Source: CAG-533 sp964589375
Lineage (GTDB): Bacteria > Bacillota_I > Bacilli_A > RF39 > UBA660
NCBI GenBank assembly: GCA_964589375.1
Contig: CAZPSA010000053.1
Coordinates: 1-7,985, forward strand
Length of the DNA: 7,985 nt
Reading direction: 5' to 3'
Program-made: the position numbers and the translations under genes
Shown: positions 1 through 7,561 of the stretch, in pieces
Numbering within the stretch: the first letter of the stretch is position 1
Layout of the letters: each line of letters opens with the position of its first letter
Notes under the pieces: generated by a model
Databases searched by the model: none
What the model was told of the DNA's origin: nothing
Seen by the model: only the letters and a program-made list of their open reading frames with translations

Positions 1-363
1 TTTTCCATTACCCCCACTAGTATCTTTAATAGTAAATGTTCCTGAGTTATAAAAGTTTTCTTCATAAGTATCTGTACCATACATTATCCATAACATTCCA
101 TTTTGTAAATCTAAAGTATGGCCATTTAAATCAATAGTTAAACCATCAGTTACTATAAAGGTAGCAAAACCATTTAAAGTAATATCATTCATTATTTTAA
201 TTTCAGTTACATCAATATTTTGATTATCTTTTACCTTTATAGCATAGTCTAATAAGTCATCACGAGTTGATACTTCATATGTCTTTGCTTGGATATTTGT
301 TTTACCAAACATAAATATTGATATAGACAAAAACACCCCTAAAAGTTTTTTAATATTTTTCAT
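1..363 (-). CDS. Secreted beta-helix-like surface protein, N-terminal part (cut by window edge)
   Basis: The frame opens with ATG at 363 and runs without a stop to base 1, giving 121 residues of a longer protein. It starts MKNIKKLLGVFLSISIFMFG, a lysine-rich n-region and hydrophobic core of a Sec signal peptide, with a likely signal peptidase I site after IQA at residue 26. The mature part contains DVTEIKIMNDITL, GLTIDLNGHTLD and WIMYGTD, which line up with the same segments of the complete protein at 460-2256. About half the residues are identical, so the two are tandem paralogs. The IDLNGHTL pattern is typical of right-handed beta-helix (pectate-lyase-like) bacterial surface proteins. GGAGG lies 9 nt before the ATG and an extended -10 lies upstream, so it has its own promoter. 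The C-terminal domains and anchor are outside the window. Function unknown; adhesion or glycan contact is only inference. Confidence 0.85.
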   Translation of the reverse strand, partial: MKNIKKLLGVFLSISIFMFGKTNIQAKTYEVSTRDDLLDYAIKVKDNQNIDVTEIKIMNDITLNGFATFIVTDGLTIDLNGHTLDLQNGMLWIMYGTDTYEENFYNSGTFTIKDTSGGNGK

Positions 364-420
364 ATTTTTAGTCCTCCACTAGTATAAGTATAGCATACAA
401 TTTTGTTATTTGGGTATTTT
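321..420 (-). repeat. Direct repeat copy A: promoter, RBS and signal-peptide start
   Basis: These ~100 bp match 2214-2314 with about nine mismatches and one single-base indel, roughly 90% identity. The shared block covers the upstream A/T tract, extended -10, Shine-Dalgarno site and about the first 14 codons. Identity drops further into the coding sequence, where the proteins are only about half identical. This suggests either recent duplication with faster divergence of the exposed part, or gene conversion that keeps the expression cassette uniform. Confidence 0.8.
373..395 (-). promoter_or_regulatory. Promoter -10 region and RBS of the partial surface gene
   Basis: On the minus strand an extended -10, TGCTATACT, lies at 395-387, followed after a short gap by GGAGG at 377-373 and ATG at 363. 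A second TATACT at 386-381 follows directly. No good -35 hexamer is seen 16-18 nt upstream, so recognition probably relies on the TG extension. The untranslated leader would be very short. The whole arrangement is conserved at 2267-2289 in front of the paralogous gene, which supports its being functional. Confidence 0.6.
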
Positions 421-441
421 TATATATAAAATTAATCATTT

Positions 442-463
442 AAAAAAGCAGTATTTCTACTAC
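442..463 (-). terminator. Intrinsic terminator of the complete surface protein gene
   Basis: Reading the minus strand, GTAGTA (463-458), loop GAAA (457-454) and TACTGC (453-448) form a 6-bp stem including one G-T pair, followed at once by six T residues (447-442). The 5' arm begins in the last sense codon and contains the TAG stop codon. This would separate the complete surface gene from its downstream paralog, which has its own promoter at 381-395. Confidence 0.7.
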
Positions 464-2256
464 TTCATTTGTTTCTTAAAGTATAATACTCCACCAATTA
501 AACCAATTAATGAGATAGCACCAATTATTAAAGTACTATTTATATTATCTAGAGTTTTTGGATTTTCTTCTTCTACTGCTACTAAAAAGTTAGTTTCAGC
601 AATACCTCCATCAGTAAATTCTACTTTGAAGGAATGCTTTCCTACTTTTAGGGTATCTAGATAACTTTGATTTAAAACGATGATTGTACTACCACTTTCT
701 GATGTATAGTTTTCTTTCTCTACAAGTTTACCATCAACATATATTAAATTATTAAATAAATTATATTCAGCATCTATTCTAAATCTTAACTCTTTATCTT
801 TAGTTATTGTATATGTTTGATTAGCGCCTTCTAAAAAGTTATATGCTGCCTTTTCAACAATTACTTCAACTTCTATGTTTTTAGTAATATTGGATATTGT
901 TAATTTATCATTAATTAAATTTTGTTCTTGACCATCAACTAATACCTTAACTAGTTTATAACCAGAATTAGCGGTAATTACAAAGTCTTGATTATCACCA
1001 TAACTAACATTAATAACTCCGTTTGGGGTTATAGTTGCATTTGCATTATCTTTTATTGTAATTGTAAATGGAAGTTTTTTATATATTACGACTACATTTT
1101 TATCTTCATTCATTGTAAGCTCTAGCTTGTTATTAATTACTGGAGTTTCTACATTATTAACTAGAACTTTATCAATCATAAAGCCTGTTTCGGAAGTAAA
1201 AATTACCGTTTTCTTTGTATTTGCTAAAATATCATTTTCTGAACTAGATACAGTTCCACCAGTACCATTTACACTTGTTGTTAAATTATATTTAGCATCA
1301 GCAATTTCTATGTACTCATAGTTTTCCATTGTATTTGCATAAAGACTAGTTAACATAGCATCATTAGCGCTTGTTGTTCTATTAGCTATTTTTATTTTCT
1401 TATTTAACGTTTCATTTCCAATATACATAGCTGATGTATTTGGTATTATATCATTAATACTATAATCATTTAAATAATTATAATTTTTTACTAATTGACC
1501 ATTCTTACTCTTAAGCTTTAATTTATTAAAATTTAAAGTTACATCTAGAGCAGGATTAGTATTAGTATCACCCATTTCAAAAACTCCGCCAAATAAAGCA
1601 TTTGAAGATAGTTCATTATTATTATAAGTTTCAAAAATACCATCGTTAATTTCAAAAGTAAATTTTACGTTATTATGCCATGCATCACTTTCTGCTTGGG
1701 TTAATGAGAAGATACTATGTTTAATTTCCCTAAATTCAAAAATTGATGTTTGTCTGAATTTTACCCCATTAATTACTAATTTATAATTTTGATCATCGGG
1801 ATTAGCAGTACCATTATAACCAAAAGTATCTTTTCCACCATTATCTATCATAATAGTCATAGTATTATCCACTATTCCAGTTTTGTTTTCACTACTATCG
1901 ATAAAAGTTAAGGTTCCGTTACTATAAAACTTATTTGAGGCGTTATTTGTTCCATACATTATTACAAATAAAGCATTATTACAATCTAATTTATGACCAT
2001 TAAGATCAATAGTTAATTCTTTTTCTACAATAATTCCTGCATAATCTTCAAGTGTAATATCATGCTTTAATTTAATTTCAGTTACATCATCTTCATTGCC
2101 TTCTGTATTTGGCTCTCTTTGAGCATACTGTTCAAATTCTTCTTTTGTTGATACTTCTACTGATAATTCAGCAGTTTCGGCAATAACAATTGCTATATTA
2201 AACATAAAAATTGATACAAACAAAAACACCCCTAAAAGTTTTTTAATACTTTTCAT
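460..2256 (-). CDS. Cell-wall-anchored beta-helix/InlB-repeat surface protein
   Basis: This 598-residue protein is predicted to be secreted and wall-attached. Residues 1-26 are a Sec signal peptide (MKSIKKLLGVFLFVSIFMFN start, likely cleavage after VIA). Residues 55-320 hold short strands such as LTIDLNGHKLD (81-91) and FEINDGIFETYNN, typical of beta-helix surface proteins. Residues 322-394 and 396-468 are two divergent copies of one ~73-residue unit resembling InlB B-repeats, sharing a GF/GY...KVLV pattern (GFMIDKVLVNN and GYKLVKVLVDG). Residues 472-560 resemble an X2-like beta domain (YVDGKLV, STIIVLNQSYLDTL, GKHSFKVEFTDG). The C-terminus has NPKTLDN (565-571), a hydrophobic segment (575-593) and a KKQMK tail, the layout of a sortase signal with a non-LPXTG motif. 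GGAGG and an extended -10 lie just upstream, 68 nt after truB. No catalytic site is recognised; a role in adhesion or host-glycan contact is inference. Confidence 0.85.
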   Translation of the reverse strand: MKSIKKLLGVFLFVSIFMFNIAIVIAETAELSVEVSTKEEFEQYAQREPNTEGNEDDVTEIKLKHDITLEDYAGIIVEKELTIDLNGHKLDCNNALFVIMYGTNNASNKFYSNGTLTFIDSSENKTGIVDNTMTIMIDNGGKDTFGYNGTANPDDQNYKLVINGVKFRQTSIFEFREIKHSIFSLTQAESDAWHNNVKFTFEINDGIFETYNNNELSSNALFGGVFEMGDTNTNPALDVTLNFNKLKLKSKNGQLVKNYNYLNDYSINDIIPNTSAMYIGNETLNKKIKIANRTTSANDAMLTSLYANTMENYEYIEIADAKYNLTTSVNGTGGTVSSSENDILANTKKTVIFTSETGFMIDKVLVNNVETPVINNKLELTMNEDKNVVVIYKKLPFTITIKDNANATITPNGVINVSYGDNQDFVITANSGYKLVKVLVDGQEQNLINDKLTISNITKNIEVEVIVEKAAYNFLEGANQTYTITKDKELRFRIDAEYNLFNNLIYVDGKLVEKENYTSESGSTIIVLNQSYLDTLKVGKHSFKVEFTDGGIAETNFLVAVEEENPKTLDNINSTLIIGAISLIGLIGGVLYFKKQMK

Positions 2257-2314
2257 ATTTCTTAGTCCTCCAATAGTATAAGTATATCATACAATTTATC
2301 TATTTGGTTATTTT
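2214..2314 (-). repeat. Direct repeat copy B: promoter, RBS and signal-peptide start
   Basis: Second copy of the ~100-bp block at 321-420, in the same orientation and about 1.9 kb away. It spans from the 68-nt gap after truB into the first codons of the complete surface gene. Same-orientation repeats at this distance could recombine to delete or fuse the two surface genes; this is inference. Confidence 0.8.
2267..2289 (-). promoter_or_regulatory. Promoter -10 region and RBS of the complete surface gene
   Basis: The minus strand reads TGATATACT at 2289-2281 (extended -10), a second TATACT at 2280-2275, then GGAGG at 2271-2267, 10 nt before the ATG at 2256. No convincing -35 is seen. The start codon context and promoter are nearly identical to those at 373-395. 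No strong terminator separates it from truB, so read-through from the upstream operon may add to its transcription. Confidence 0.6.
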
Positions 2315-2324
2315 TTTACATCTA

Positions 2325-3158
2325 CTAAAAAATAATTAGGGGCTTAATTTCATTTGAAGAACATTTTTGATATAACGCGACAGATAAAGAATTATATTTA
2401 AACAAAACATGGTCATCATTCATTTTTAATCTTTGACCATTTTTTACTTTAAATAAAAGTTCATCATCAATATCTATAACTTTACAATCTAATAAGTCTT
2501 CAATCTTTAATAATTTATAATTTCCTTTTTCAATATCTAATAAAGTATAAGCATCAGATAATTTAAATTTATCTAAACATGTTCTTTCTAAAGAAATAAG
2601 AGTACCATATGTATTTAATTCTCTACCAATATCGTTTATAAGTGCTCTTATATAAGTTCCTTTAGATACTTTAGTTTTTATAGTTATAATATCATTATCT
2701 ATTTTAATTAATTCTAAAGAATATATAGTTACTTCTTTTTTAGGTAAAATGACTTCTTCATTATTTCGAGCATATTCATAAAGTCTTTTACCATTTACTC
2801 TTACTGCTGAATATATTGGCACTTCTTGCATATAAGTAGTAGTTAATTTTTTTAAAGTTTCTTCTAATAAATCTTTATTTAAATTATATTCTTCTTCTTT
2901 TATAATATTACCTGTAATATCTAAAGTATCTGTAAGAAGTCCTAATTTAAAAGAAGCTATATATTCTTTATCATGATTAACTAATATATTAGTAAGTTTA
3001 GTATATTTCCCAATTAAACATACTAAAACACCGGTTGCGAGAGGATCAAGTGTTCCAATATGACCAATAGCTTTAGTTTTTAGTATTTTATTTAATCTAT
3101 TAACAACATCTCTACTGGTCATATTTTTTTCTTTATTTATGACAATTGCACCATTCAT
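2325..3158 (-). CDS. truB: tRNA pseudouridine(55) synthase TruB
   Basis: TruB converts uridine 55 in the T-loop of tRNAs to pseudouridine. The 277-residue product starts MNGAIVINKEKNMTSRDVVN and carries the catalytic motif GHIGTLDPLATGVL with the nucleophile Asp38. Other family signatures are DKEYIASFKLG, PIYSAVRVNGKRLYEYAR and SKGTYIRALINDIGREL. The region after about residue 225 is a short PUA-like RNA-binding tail; total length is slightly below the usual ~300. The ATG overlaps the TAA of the upstream GNAT-like gene (TAATG), and the only Shine-Dalgarno-like AGGA is about 13 nt away, so translation is probably coupled. In Bacillus ribF and rpsO follow truB; here surface-protein genes follow instead. 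Confidence 0.97.
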   Translation of the reverse strand: MNGAIVINKEKNMTSRDVVNRLNKILKTKAIGHIGTLDPLATGVLVCLIGKYTKLTNILVNHDKEYIASFKLGLLTDTLDITGNIIKEEEYNLNKDLLEETLKKLTTTYMQEVPIYSAVRVNGKRLYEYARNNEEVILPKKEVTIYSLELIKIDNDIITIKTKVSKGTYIRALINDIGRELNTYGTLISLERTCLDKFKLSDAYTLLDIEKGNYKLLKIEDLLDCKVIDIDDELLFKVKNGQRLKMNDDHVLFKYNSLSVALYQKCSSNEIKPLIIF

Positions 3159-3718
3159 TACTTATTATTAATCCTATGGGTTGCTTTTATTTGGGAAATA
3201 TTTTCCCCAGTTTGTTCATAACCTAGTTCTCTAGATAAAGTAACTAAGTAATCTAATGATTTAGGAATTTGCATATATACTTCATTTATTCCATGAGTTT
3301 GATAGTATAAATCTAAGGCTTGTTTTAGTTCTTGGGTAAATTGACTAGAATTTTTTCCCATAAAGTATTTACGATATTGTGGTCTAATATAAAGTTGATA
3401 TAATTGACCATAAGGTTCTACTTCTTCACCACTATTGTTTAAATTCATAGTATCTAATAAAGCAACTCCTAAATAATCACTTGTTTCACTATCTACAATT
3501 GCAAAAGCAATTGTATTAAAATAATTAATATCTTCGGAAAATAATTCTTCTACATCTCTTTTAGCGTTTTGATGAGCAGAGCTGAAACTTTCTCTTAATT
3601 TTCTGATAGGTATTTTTTCTGCCCAATCTGGGCCAATTATTTCATGATAATGATGGATTAATAAGTCAGTAATTAATCCCCTATTTTCTTCATTTGATAT
3701 ATTTTTTAAACTTAACAT
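3158..3718 (-). CDS. GNAT-like putative N-acetyltransferase, unknown substrate
   Basis: I do not recognise this 186-residue protein as a named operon member. Its layout suggests a GNAT fold. A beta pair at 72-91 (FAIVDSETSDYLGVALLDTM) is followed by YGQLYQLYIRPQYRK (103-117), resembling the beta4/motif A strand, then a long amphipathic helix (about 124-141), a strand INEVYMQI (144-151) and a final LSRELGYEQTGE (161-172), like the C-terminal 'lGF...g' of GNAT enzymes. The acetyl-CoA pyrophosphate loop, normally R/QxxGxG/A, appears only as degenerate RKYFMGK, so activity is uncertain. It sits between rbfA (17-nt gap) and truB (1-nt overlap), with GGGGG 5 nt before the ATG. The setting hints at a ribosome- or tRNA-related substrate, but nothing in the sequence proves it. 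Confidence 0.5.
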   Translation of the reverse strand: MLSLKNISNEENRGLITDLLIHHYHEIIGPDWAEKIPIRKLRESFSSAHQNAKRDVEELFSEDINYFNTIAFAIVDSETSDYLGVALLDTMNLNNSGEEVEPYGQLYQLYIRPQYRKYFMGKNSSQFTQELKQALDLYYQTHGINEVYMQIPKSLDYLVTLSRELGYEQTGENISQIKATHRINNK

Positions 3719-3736
3719 AATTCCCCCATTCTAAAA

Positions 3737-4081
3737 CTATTTTTCATTATGAATTTCTTCAATAATTTCGTCAATATGTTCTCCGTACTCGGTACTTTCA
3801 TCATATACAAATCTTAATTCTGGTGTTGTACGAAGATCCATTCTATTGGCAAGTAAACTACGGAAAAATGAACTTGCATTCATTAATTCTTCTTGAATAG
3901 TTATTTTATCATAATCTCCTAAAAAGGTATAATATACTTTAGCAAGTGATAAATCATTAGTTACTTTAGTATCAACAATTGTTACACTTTTAAGTATTTC
4001 ATTGCGAGCTTCTTCATAAATAATTTGGGATAATTCTCTAGTTATTTGCGAAGCTATTCTTTGTAATTTAATATTACTCAT
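3737..4081 (-). CDS. rbfA: 30S ribosome-binding factor RbfA
   Basis: RbfA is a small KH-fold protein that binds the maturing 30S subunit near the 5' end of 16S rRNA and helps late processing and cold adaptation. The 114-residue product has the expected helix KLQRIASQITRELSQIIYEE, the strand SVTIVDTKVTNDLSLAKVYY and the conserved segment FFRSLLANRMDLRTTPELRF followed by a Tyr/Asp/Glu-rich helix ending EHIDEIIEEI. Length is normal for Firmicutes. Its ATG overlaps the infB stop (TAATG), with GAGG about 10 nt upstream inside infB, indicating translational coupling. The ylxP gene that lies between infB and rbfA in Bacillus is absent. Confidence 0.96.
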   Translation of the reverse strand: MSNIKLQRIASQITRELSQIIYEEARNEILKSVTIVDTKVTNDLSLAKVYYTFLGDYDKITIQEELMNASSFFRSLLANRMDLRTTPELRFVYDESTEYGEHIDEIIEEIHNEK

Positions 4082-6180
4082 TATCTTTTTACCTCAACCA
4101 TTTCATATGTTTCAAAAACATCTTTTTCTTTAATATCATTAAAGTTTTCAACAGTTATTCCACATTCAAAACCATTTTTAACTTCTTTAACAGTATCTTT
4201 TTCTCTTTGTAAAGATGATATAATACCATCATAGATAATAACTCCATCACGAATAATTCTGACTTTAGATTTATTCTTTATTATTCCAGATGTTACCATA
4301 GTACCAGCAATAGTTCCAACTTTGCTAAATTTAAATAGTTTTAATACACTAGCATTTCCTACTACTTTTTCTTCATATTCTGGATCTAGCATACCTTTCA
4401 TTGCTGCTTCCATTTCTTCAACTAGTTTATATATTATTTGATATAAACGAACTTCTACTTCATATTGTTTTGCTACTTCTTTTGTTATAGCTGATGGAAT
4501 AACATTAAAACCAATTACAATAGCATTTGAGGCATTAGCAAGAACAATATCACTTTCAGTAATAGTACCAACGCCACTTCTAATAACTTTTATTTTAACC
4601 CCATCAACGGCAATTTTTTCAAGAGCATTTTTAACAGCTTCTTCAGAACCACGAACATCACATTTTAAAACAACATTTATTTCTTTAACTCCACTTTGAA
4701 TTTTACTAAATAAGTCTTCGAGAGTAACAGAGGCTTTAATTTGTTTTTTATTTTTTAGTTCAATTTTTCTTTTTTCGCCAATATCTCTAGCTACTTTTTC
4801 AGACTCAAAGGCCATGAATTTATCTCCTGCTGATGGAGTATCATTTAAACCGGTTATTTCAACTGGAGTACTTGGTCCGGCTGATAATATATTTTCTCCT
4901 TTATCATTTTTTAAAGTACGTACTTTACCAAAGGCAACTCCAACGACAATTGGATCTCCTAATCTTAAAGTACCATTTTGAATAAGTAAAGATGATACTA
5001 CTCCTAAGTTTTTATCTAAACGGCTTTCTATTACAGTTCCTACTGCATAACGATTAGGATTAGCTTTTAATTCAGATACTTCAGAAATTGCTAAAACAGT
5101 ATCTAATAATTTATCTACTCCGGTACCATTTTTAGCAGAAATATTGACAAATGGGATATTTCCTCCCCAACTTTCAGGAACAATATTTAGAGCTGCCATT
5201 TCTTCCATAATTTTATCAGGATTTGCATCTGGTTTATCAATTTTATTAACTGCTACTACAATTGGAACGTTGGCAGATAAAGCATGATCAATTGCTTCTT
5301 TAGTTTGAGGCATAACACCATCATCAGCTGCTACTACAATAATAACGATATCAGTAACACTAGCGCCTCTTGCTCTCATTTCAGTAAAGGCAGCGTGGCC
5401 TGGGGTATCAATAAAGCTAATCTTTTTATTATTATATTCGATTTGATAGGCTCCGATTGCTTGGGTAATTCCACCAGCTTCTTTTGAAGCAATATTTGAA
5501 TTTCTAATATAATCTAAAAGTGTTGTCTTACCGTGATCAACATGACCCATAACAGTTATAACTGGTGGTCGATCGATTAAGTCTTTAGGATCATCAACAA
5601 TTTCGTATTCTTCAAAATTAGTAATGTCTTGAGTTTCACTCTTCTTTAAAGTTTTACCATAATCTAAAGATATAATTTCGGCTGTTTCAAAGTCAATACT
5701 TTGATTAATATTTAACATACTTCCGGCCATCATTAATTTTTTAATTAATTCGGTTACTTCAACGTTCAAAACAGCAGCTAAGTCTTTAACGGTCATTCCT
5801 TCAGTATAAACAATTACACTTTCATCTGTTGCATTTACTCCTAATTTATCTTTATGTTTATACATGGCTTTTTTCTTATTTAAATAATCAATATTATCTT
5901 TATTTACAATATTCTTTTTCTTTTTTAATTTTTGCTTACTTTCACTAATTTTAACACTATCACCTAAAATTTGATCAACTGCATTATCAAGGGCGTCCCT
6001 TTCATCAAAATTAGTTTCACTATCAGTACTAATTAAATTCATTACATTATCAAGCATAACTATATCATCATCATTTAAAATAAAATCAGCATTATCAGCT
6101 TTTATTCCTAATTCTCTACATTTAATAAGTACTTCTTGGACTGTAAAGTTCATATCATTTGCGTACTCTTTAATACTCAT
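4081..6180 (-). CDS. infB: Translation initiation factor IF-2
   Basis: IF-2 is the GTPase that brings initiator fMet-tRNA to the 30S subunit and promotes subunit joining. The 699-residue protein has an IF2_N module at 1-50, a charged lysine-rich linker (80-112), and a second IF2_N module at about 121-175 (GMTVKDLAAVLNVEVTELIK). The G domain shows G1 GHVDHGKT (212-219), G2 GGITQ (236-240), G3 DTPGH (258-262), G4 NKID (312-315) and G5 SAK (348-350). Domains II, III and C-terminal fMet-binding domain follow, including VLKCDVRGSEEAVKNAL and VEEMEAAMKGML. It is a compact form without the long N-terminal extension of E. coli IF-2. GAAGG lies 8 nt before the ATG; ylxR ends 17 nt upstream. Confidence 0.98.
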   Translation of the reverse strand: MSIKEYANDMNFTVQEVLIKCRELGIKADNADFILNDDDIVMLDNVMNLISTDSETNFDERDALDNAVDQILGDSVKISESKQKLKKKKNIVNKDNIDYLNKKKAMYKHKDKLGVNATDESVIVYTEGMTVKDLAAVLNVEVTELIKKLMMAGSMLNINQSIDFETAEIISLDYGKTLKKSETQDITNFEEYEIVDDPKDLIDRPPVITVMGHVDHGKTTLLDYIRNSNIASKEAGGITQAIGAYQIEYNNKKISFIDTPGHAAFTEMRARGASVTDIVIIVVAADDGVMPQTKEAIDHALSANVPIVVAVNKIDKPDANPDKIMEEMAALNIVPESWGGNIPFVNISAKNGTGVDKLLDTVLAISEVSELKANPNRYAVGTVIESRLDKNLGVVSSLLIQNGTLRLGDPIVVGVAFGKVRTLKNDKGENILSAGPSTPVEITGLNDTPSAGDKFMAFESEKVARDIGEKRKIELKNKKQIKASVTLEDLFSKIQSGVKEINVVLKCDVRGSEEAVKNALEKIAVDGVKIKVIRSGVGTITESDIVLANASNAIVIGFNVIPSAITKEVAKQYEVEVRLYQIIYKLVEEMEAAMKGMLDPEYEEKVVGNASVLKLFKFSKVGTIAGTMVTSGIIKNKSKVRIIRDGVIIYDGIISSLQREKDTVKEVKNGFECGITVENFNDIKEKDVFETYEMVEVKR

Positions 6181-6197
6181 AAGATACCTTCTTTCTT

Positions 6198-6452
6198 TTA
6201 TATATTTTTTATTATTTCTTCATAAATGTTATCGTCAACTTCAGTTTCAAATATATGATTTAAAATCTTTTTTTTGTGTGCTTCTTCAATTATAAGTGGG
6301 TCTTTTTTTAAATAACAGCCTTTCCCATTAGCTTTACCGGTTGGATCAACTGCAACTTTGCCTTCATAAAATACTATTCTAATTAAGTCTTTTTTAGGCC
6401 ATTTTTCCTTAGTTAGAACACACATTCTCATAGGAATTTTTTTAGTTTTCAT
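6198..6452 (-). CDS. ylxR: YlxR/RnpM family RNA-binding protein
   Basis: YlxR proteins are small basic RNA binders; the Bacillus subtilis member (RnpM) binds RNase P RNA and modulates its activity. The 84-residue product has the family opening KKIPMRMCVLTKEKWPKKDL, then IRIVFYEGKVAVDPTGKANGKGCYL, matching the conserved 'Px(R)xC...P(K)..L(I)R...(V)DP(T)G(K)..GRG.Y' pattern. The length is usual. Its ATG lies 11 nt inside the end of nusA and its Shine-Dalgarno, AGAAGG, is formed by nusA's last codons (Lys-Glu-Gly), so the two are co-translated. The spacing is tight (2 nt after AGG), but the Met start fits the family. The ylxQ gene that normally follows is missing; infB comes next. Confidence 0.93.
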   Translation of the reverse strand: MKTKKIPMRMCVLTKEKWPKKDLIRIVFYEGKVAVDPTGKANGKGCYLKKDPLIIEEAHKKKILNHIFETEVDDNIYEEIIKNI

Positions 6453-7560
6453 TACCTTCTTTTGTAACTTGTTCTAAAGTTTTAACATTAATTCTAAATC
6501 TTGTTAGTTTACTAGCAAGTTTAATATTAATTCCTTTTTTCCCGATTGCAAGTGATAGATTATCATCATTTACAATCGCAAGTGCCTCTCTATTTTTAGT
6601 GTTATCAATAACATTTACAATTACATTTTTGGCAGGACTTAATGAATTAGCAATAAATGTTGCTTCATCTTCATCATATTTTATTAAGTCTACTTTTTCC
6701 CCATTTAATTCTCCTAAGATAGCCGCTATTCTTGAGCCTCTTTCTCCTATACAAGTTCCAATTGGATCAATACGTTCATCATTAGAGTAAACTGCTACTT
6801 TACTTCTAACTCCTGGTTCACGAGCTACAGCATAAAGAACTAAAGTTCCATTTTGTAATTCGGGAATTTCACTTTCAAAAAGACGTTTAACAAATCCGGT
6901 ATTTTTTCTTGAGCATAGGATAAGTGGTCCTTTAGTAGTTGCTTCAATTTTTTGTAAGTATACTCTGATACTTGTTCCCATTTTAACAGTTTCTCCAGGT
7001 ATCATTTCGGTCTTAGGTAAAATACCTCTAGTTCTTCCTAGATCAATATAATAATTTTTAGCGTCTTCCATTGCGAGCAAACCAACCATAATTTCATCTT
7101 GTTTATTTTCAAATTCAGCTATAATACTATTACGCTCTGCTTCTCTTATTTTTTGCGTTAATACTTGTTTAGCTGTTGATGCTGCTACTCTTCCAAAATC
7201 ATGTGGTGTTACTTCTTCTTCAATTGTTTCGCCTACTTTAACATCAGGAACAATTTTAATAGCGTCTTCTAATAGAATTTGGGCATCATCAGGTATAGTA
7301 GGTTCAGCATATGTAATATTACCCTCTTCATCAACAATTTCTTCACCATCAATATAATCATCAACAACAACTAAGTAAGAATAAACCTTAATATCACCAG
7401 TTTCGCGATTAATTTTTACTCTAACATTAGTTTTTGAATTAAAATTCTTTTTATACGCTGTAATTAAAGCTTGTTCCATTGCTTCAAAAACAATATCTTC
7501 ACTTATCCCTTTTTCTGCTGTAATATTATTTACAGCTTTTATAAATTCTTTACCATCCAT
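6442..7560 (-). CDS. nusA: Transcription termination/antitermination factor NusA
   Basis: NusA binds RNA polymerase near the RNA exit channel, promotes pausing and intrinsic termination, and takes part in antitermination. The 372-residue length equals that of Gram-positive NusA, without the C-terminal acidic repeats of E. coli. Residues 1-130 form the polymerase-binding N-domain (GISEDIVFEAMEQALITAYKK). An S1 domain follows (about 135-215). The linker motif SRKNTGFVKRLFESEIPE lies at 217-234. KH1 contains REPGVRSKVAV and DPIGTCIGERGSRI (265-278), and KH2 contains LAIGKKGINIKLASKLT with its GKKG loop at 340-343. The start is one base after the rimP stop (TAAGATG), and its AGGAG/GAGAGG ribosome-binding site is made by rimP's final codons. 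Confidence 0.98.
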   Translation of the reverse strand: MDGKEFIKAVNNITAEKGISEDIVFEAMEQALITAYKKNFNSKTNVRVKINRETGDIKVYSYLVVVDDYIDGEEIVDEEGNITYAEPTIPDDAQILLEDAIKIVPDVKVGETIEEEVTPHDFGRVAASTAKQVLTQKIREAERNSIIAEFENKQDEIMVGLLAMEDAKNYYIDLGRTRGILPKTEMIPGETVKMGTSIRVYLQKIEATTKGPLILCSRKNTGFVKRLFESEIPELQNGTLVLYAVAREPGVRSKVAVYSNDERIDPIGTCIGERGSRIAAILGELNGEKVDLIKYDEDEATFIANSLSPAKNVIVNVIDNTKNREALAIVNDDNLSLAIGKKGINIKLASKLTRFRINVKTLEQVTKEGNEN

Positions 7561-7561
7561 C

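Noticed and set aside
410..1321. Open frames on the plus strand at 410-664 and 1127-1321
   Set aside because: They lie opposite the convincing surface-protein gene, have no ribosome-binding site or family resemblance, and are expected by chance opposite AT-rich coding sequence.
2290..2330. An intrinsic terminator after truB
   Set aside because: Only a 4-bp CTAA/TTAG pairing is found near the stop; the A/T runs have no stable stem in front of them.
5284..6790. Open frames on the plus strand at 5284-5487 and 6599-6790
   Set aside because: They run antisense to the conserved G domain of infB and the KH domains of nusA, and show no recognisable protein features.
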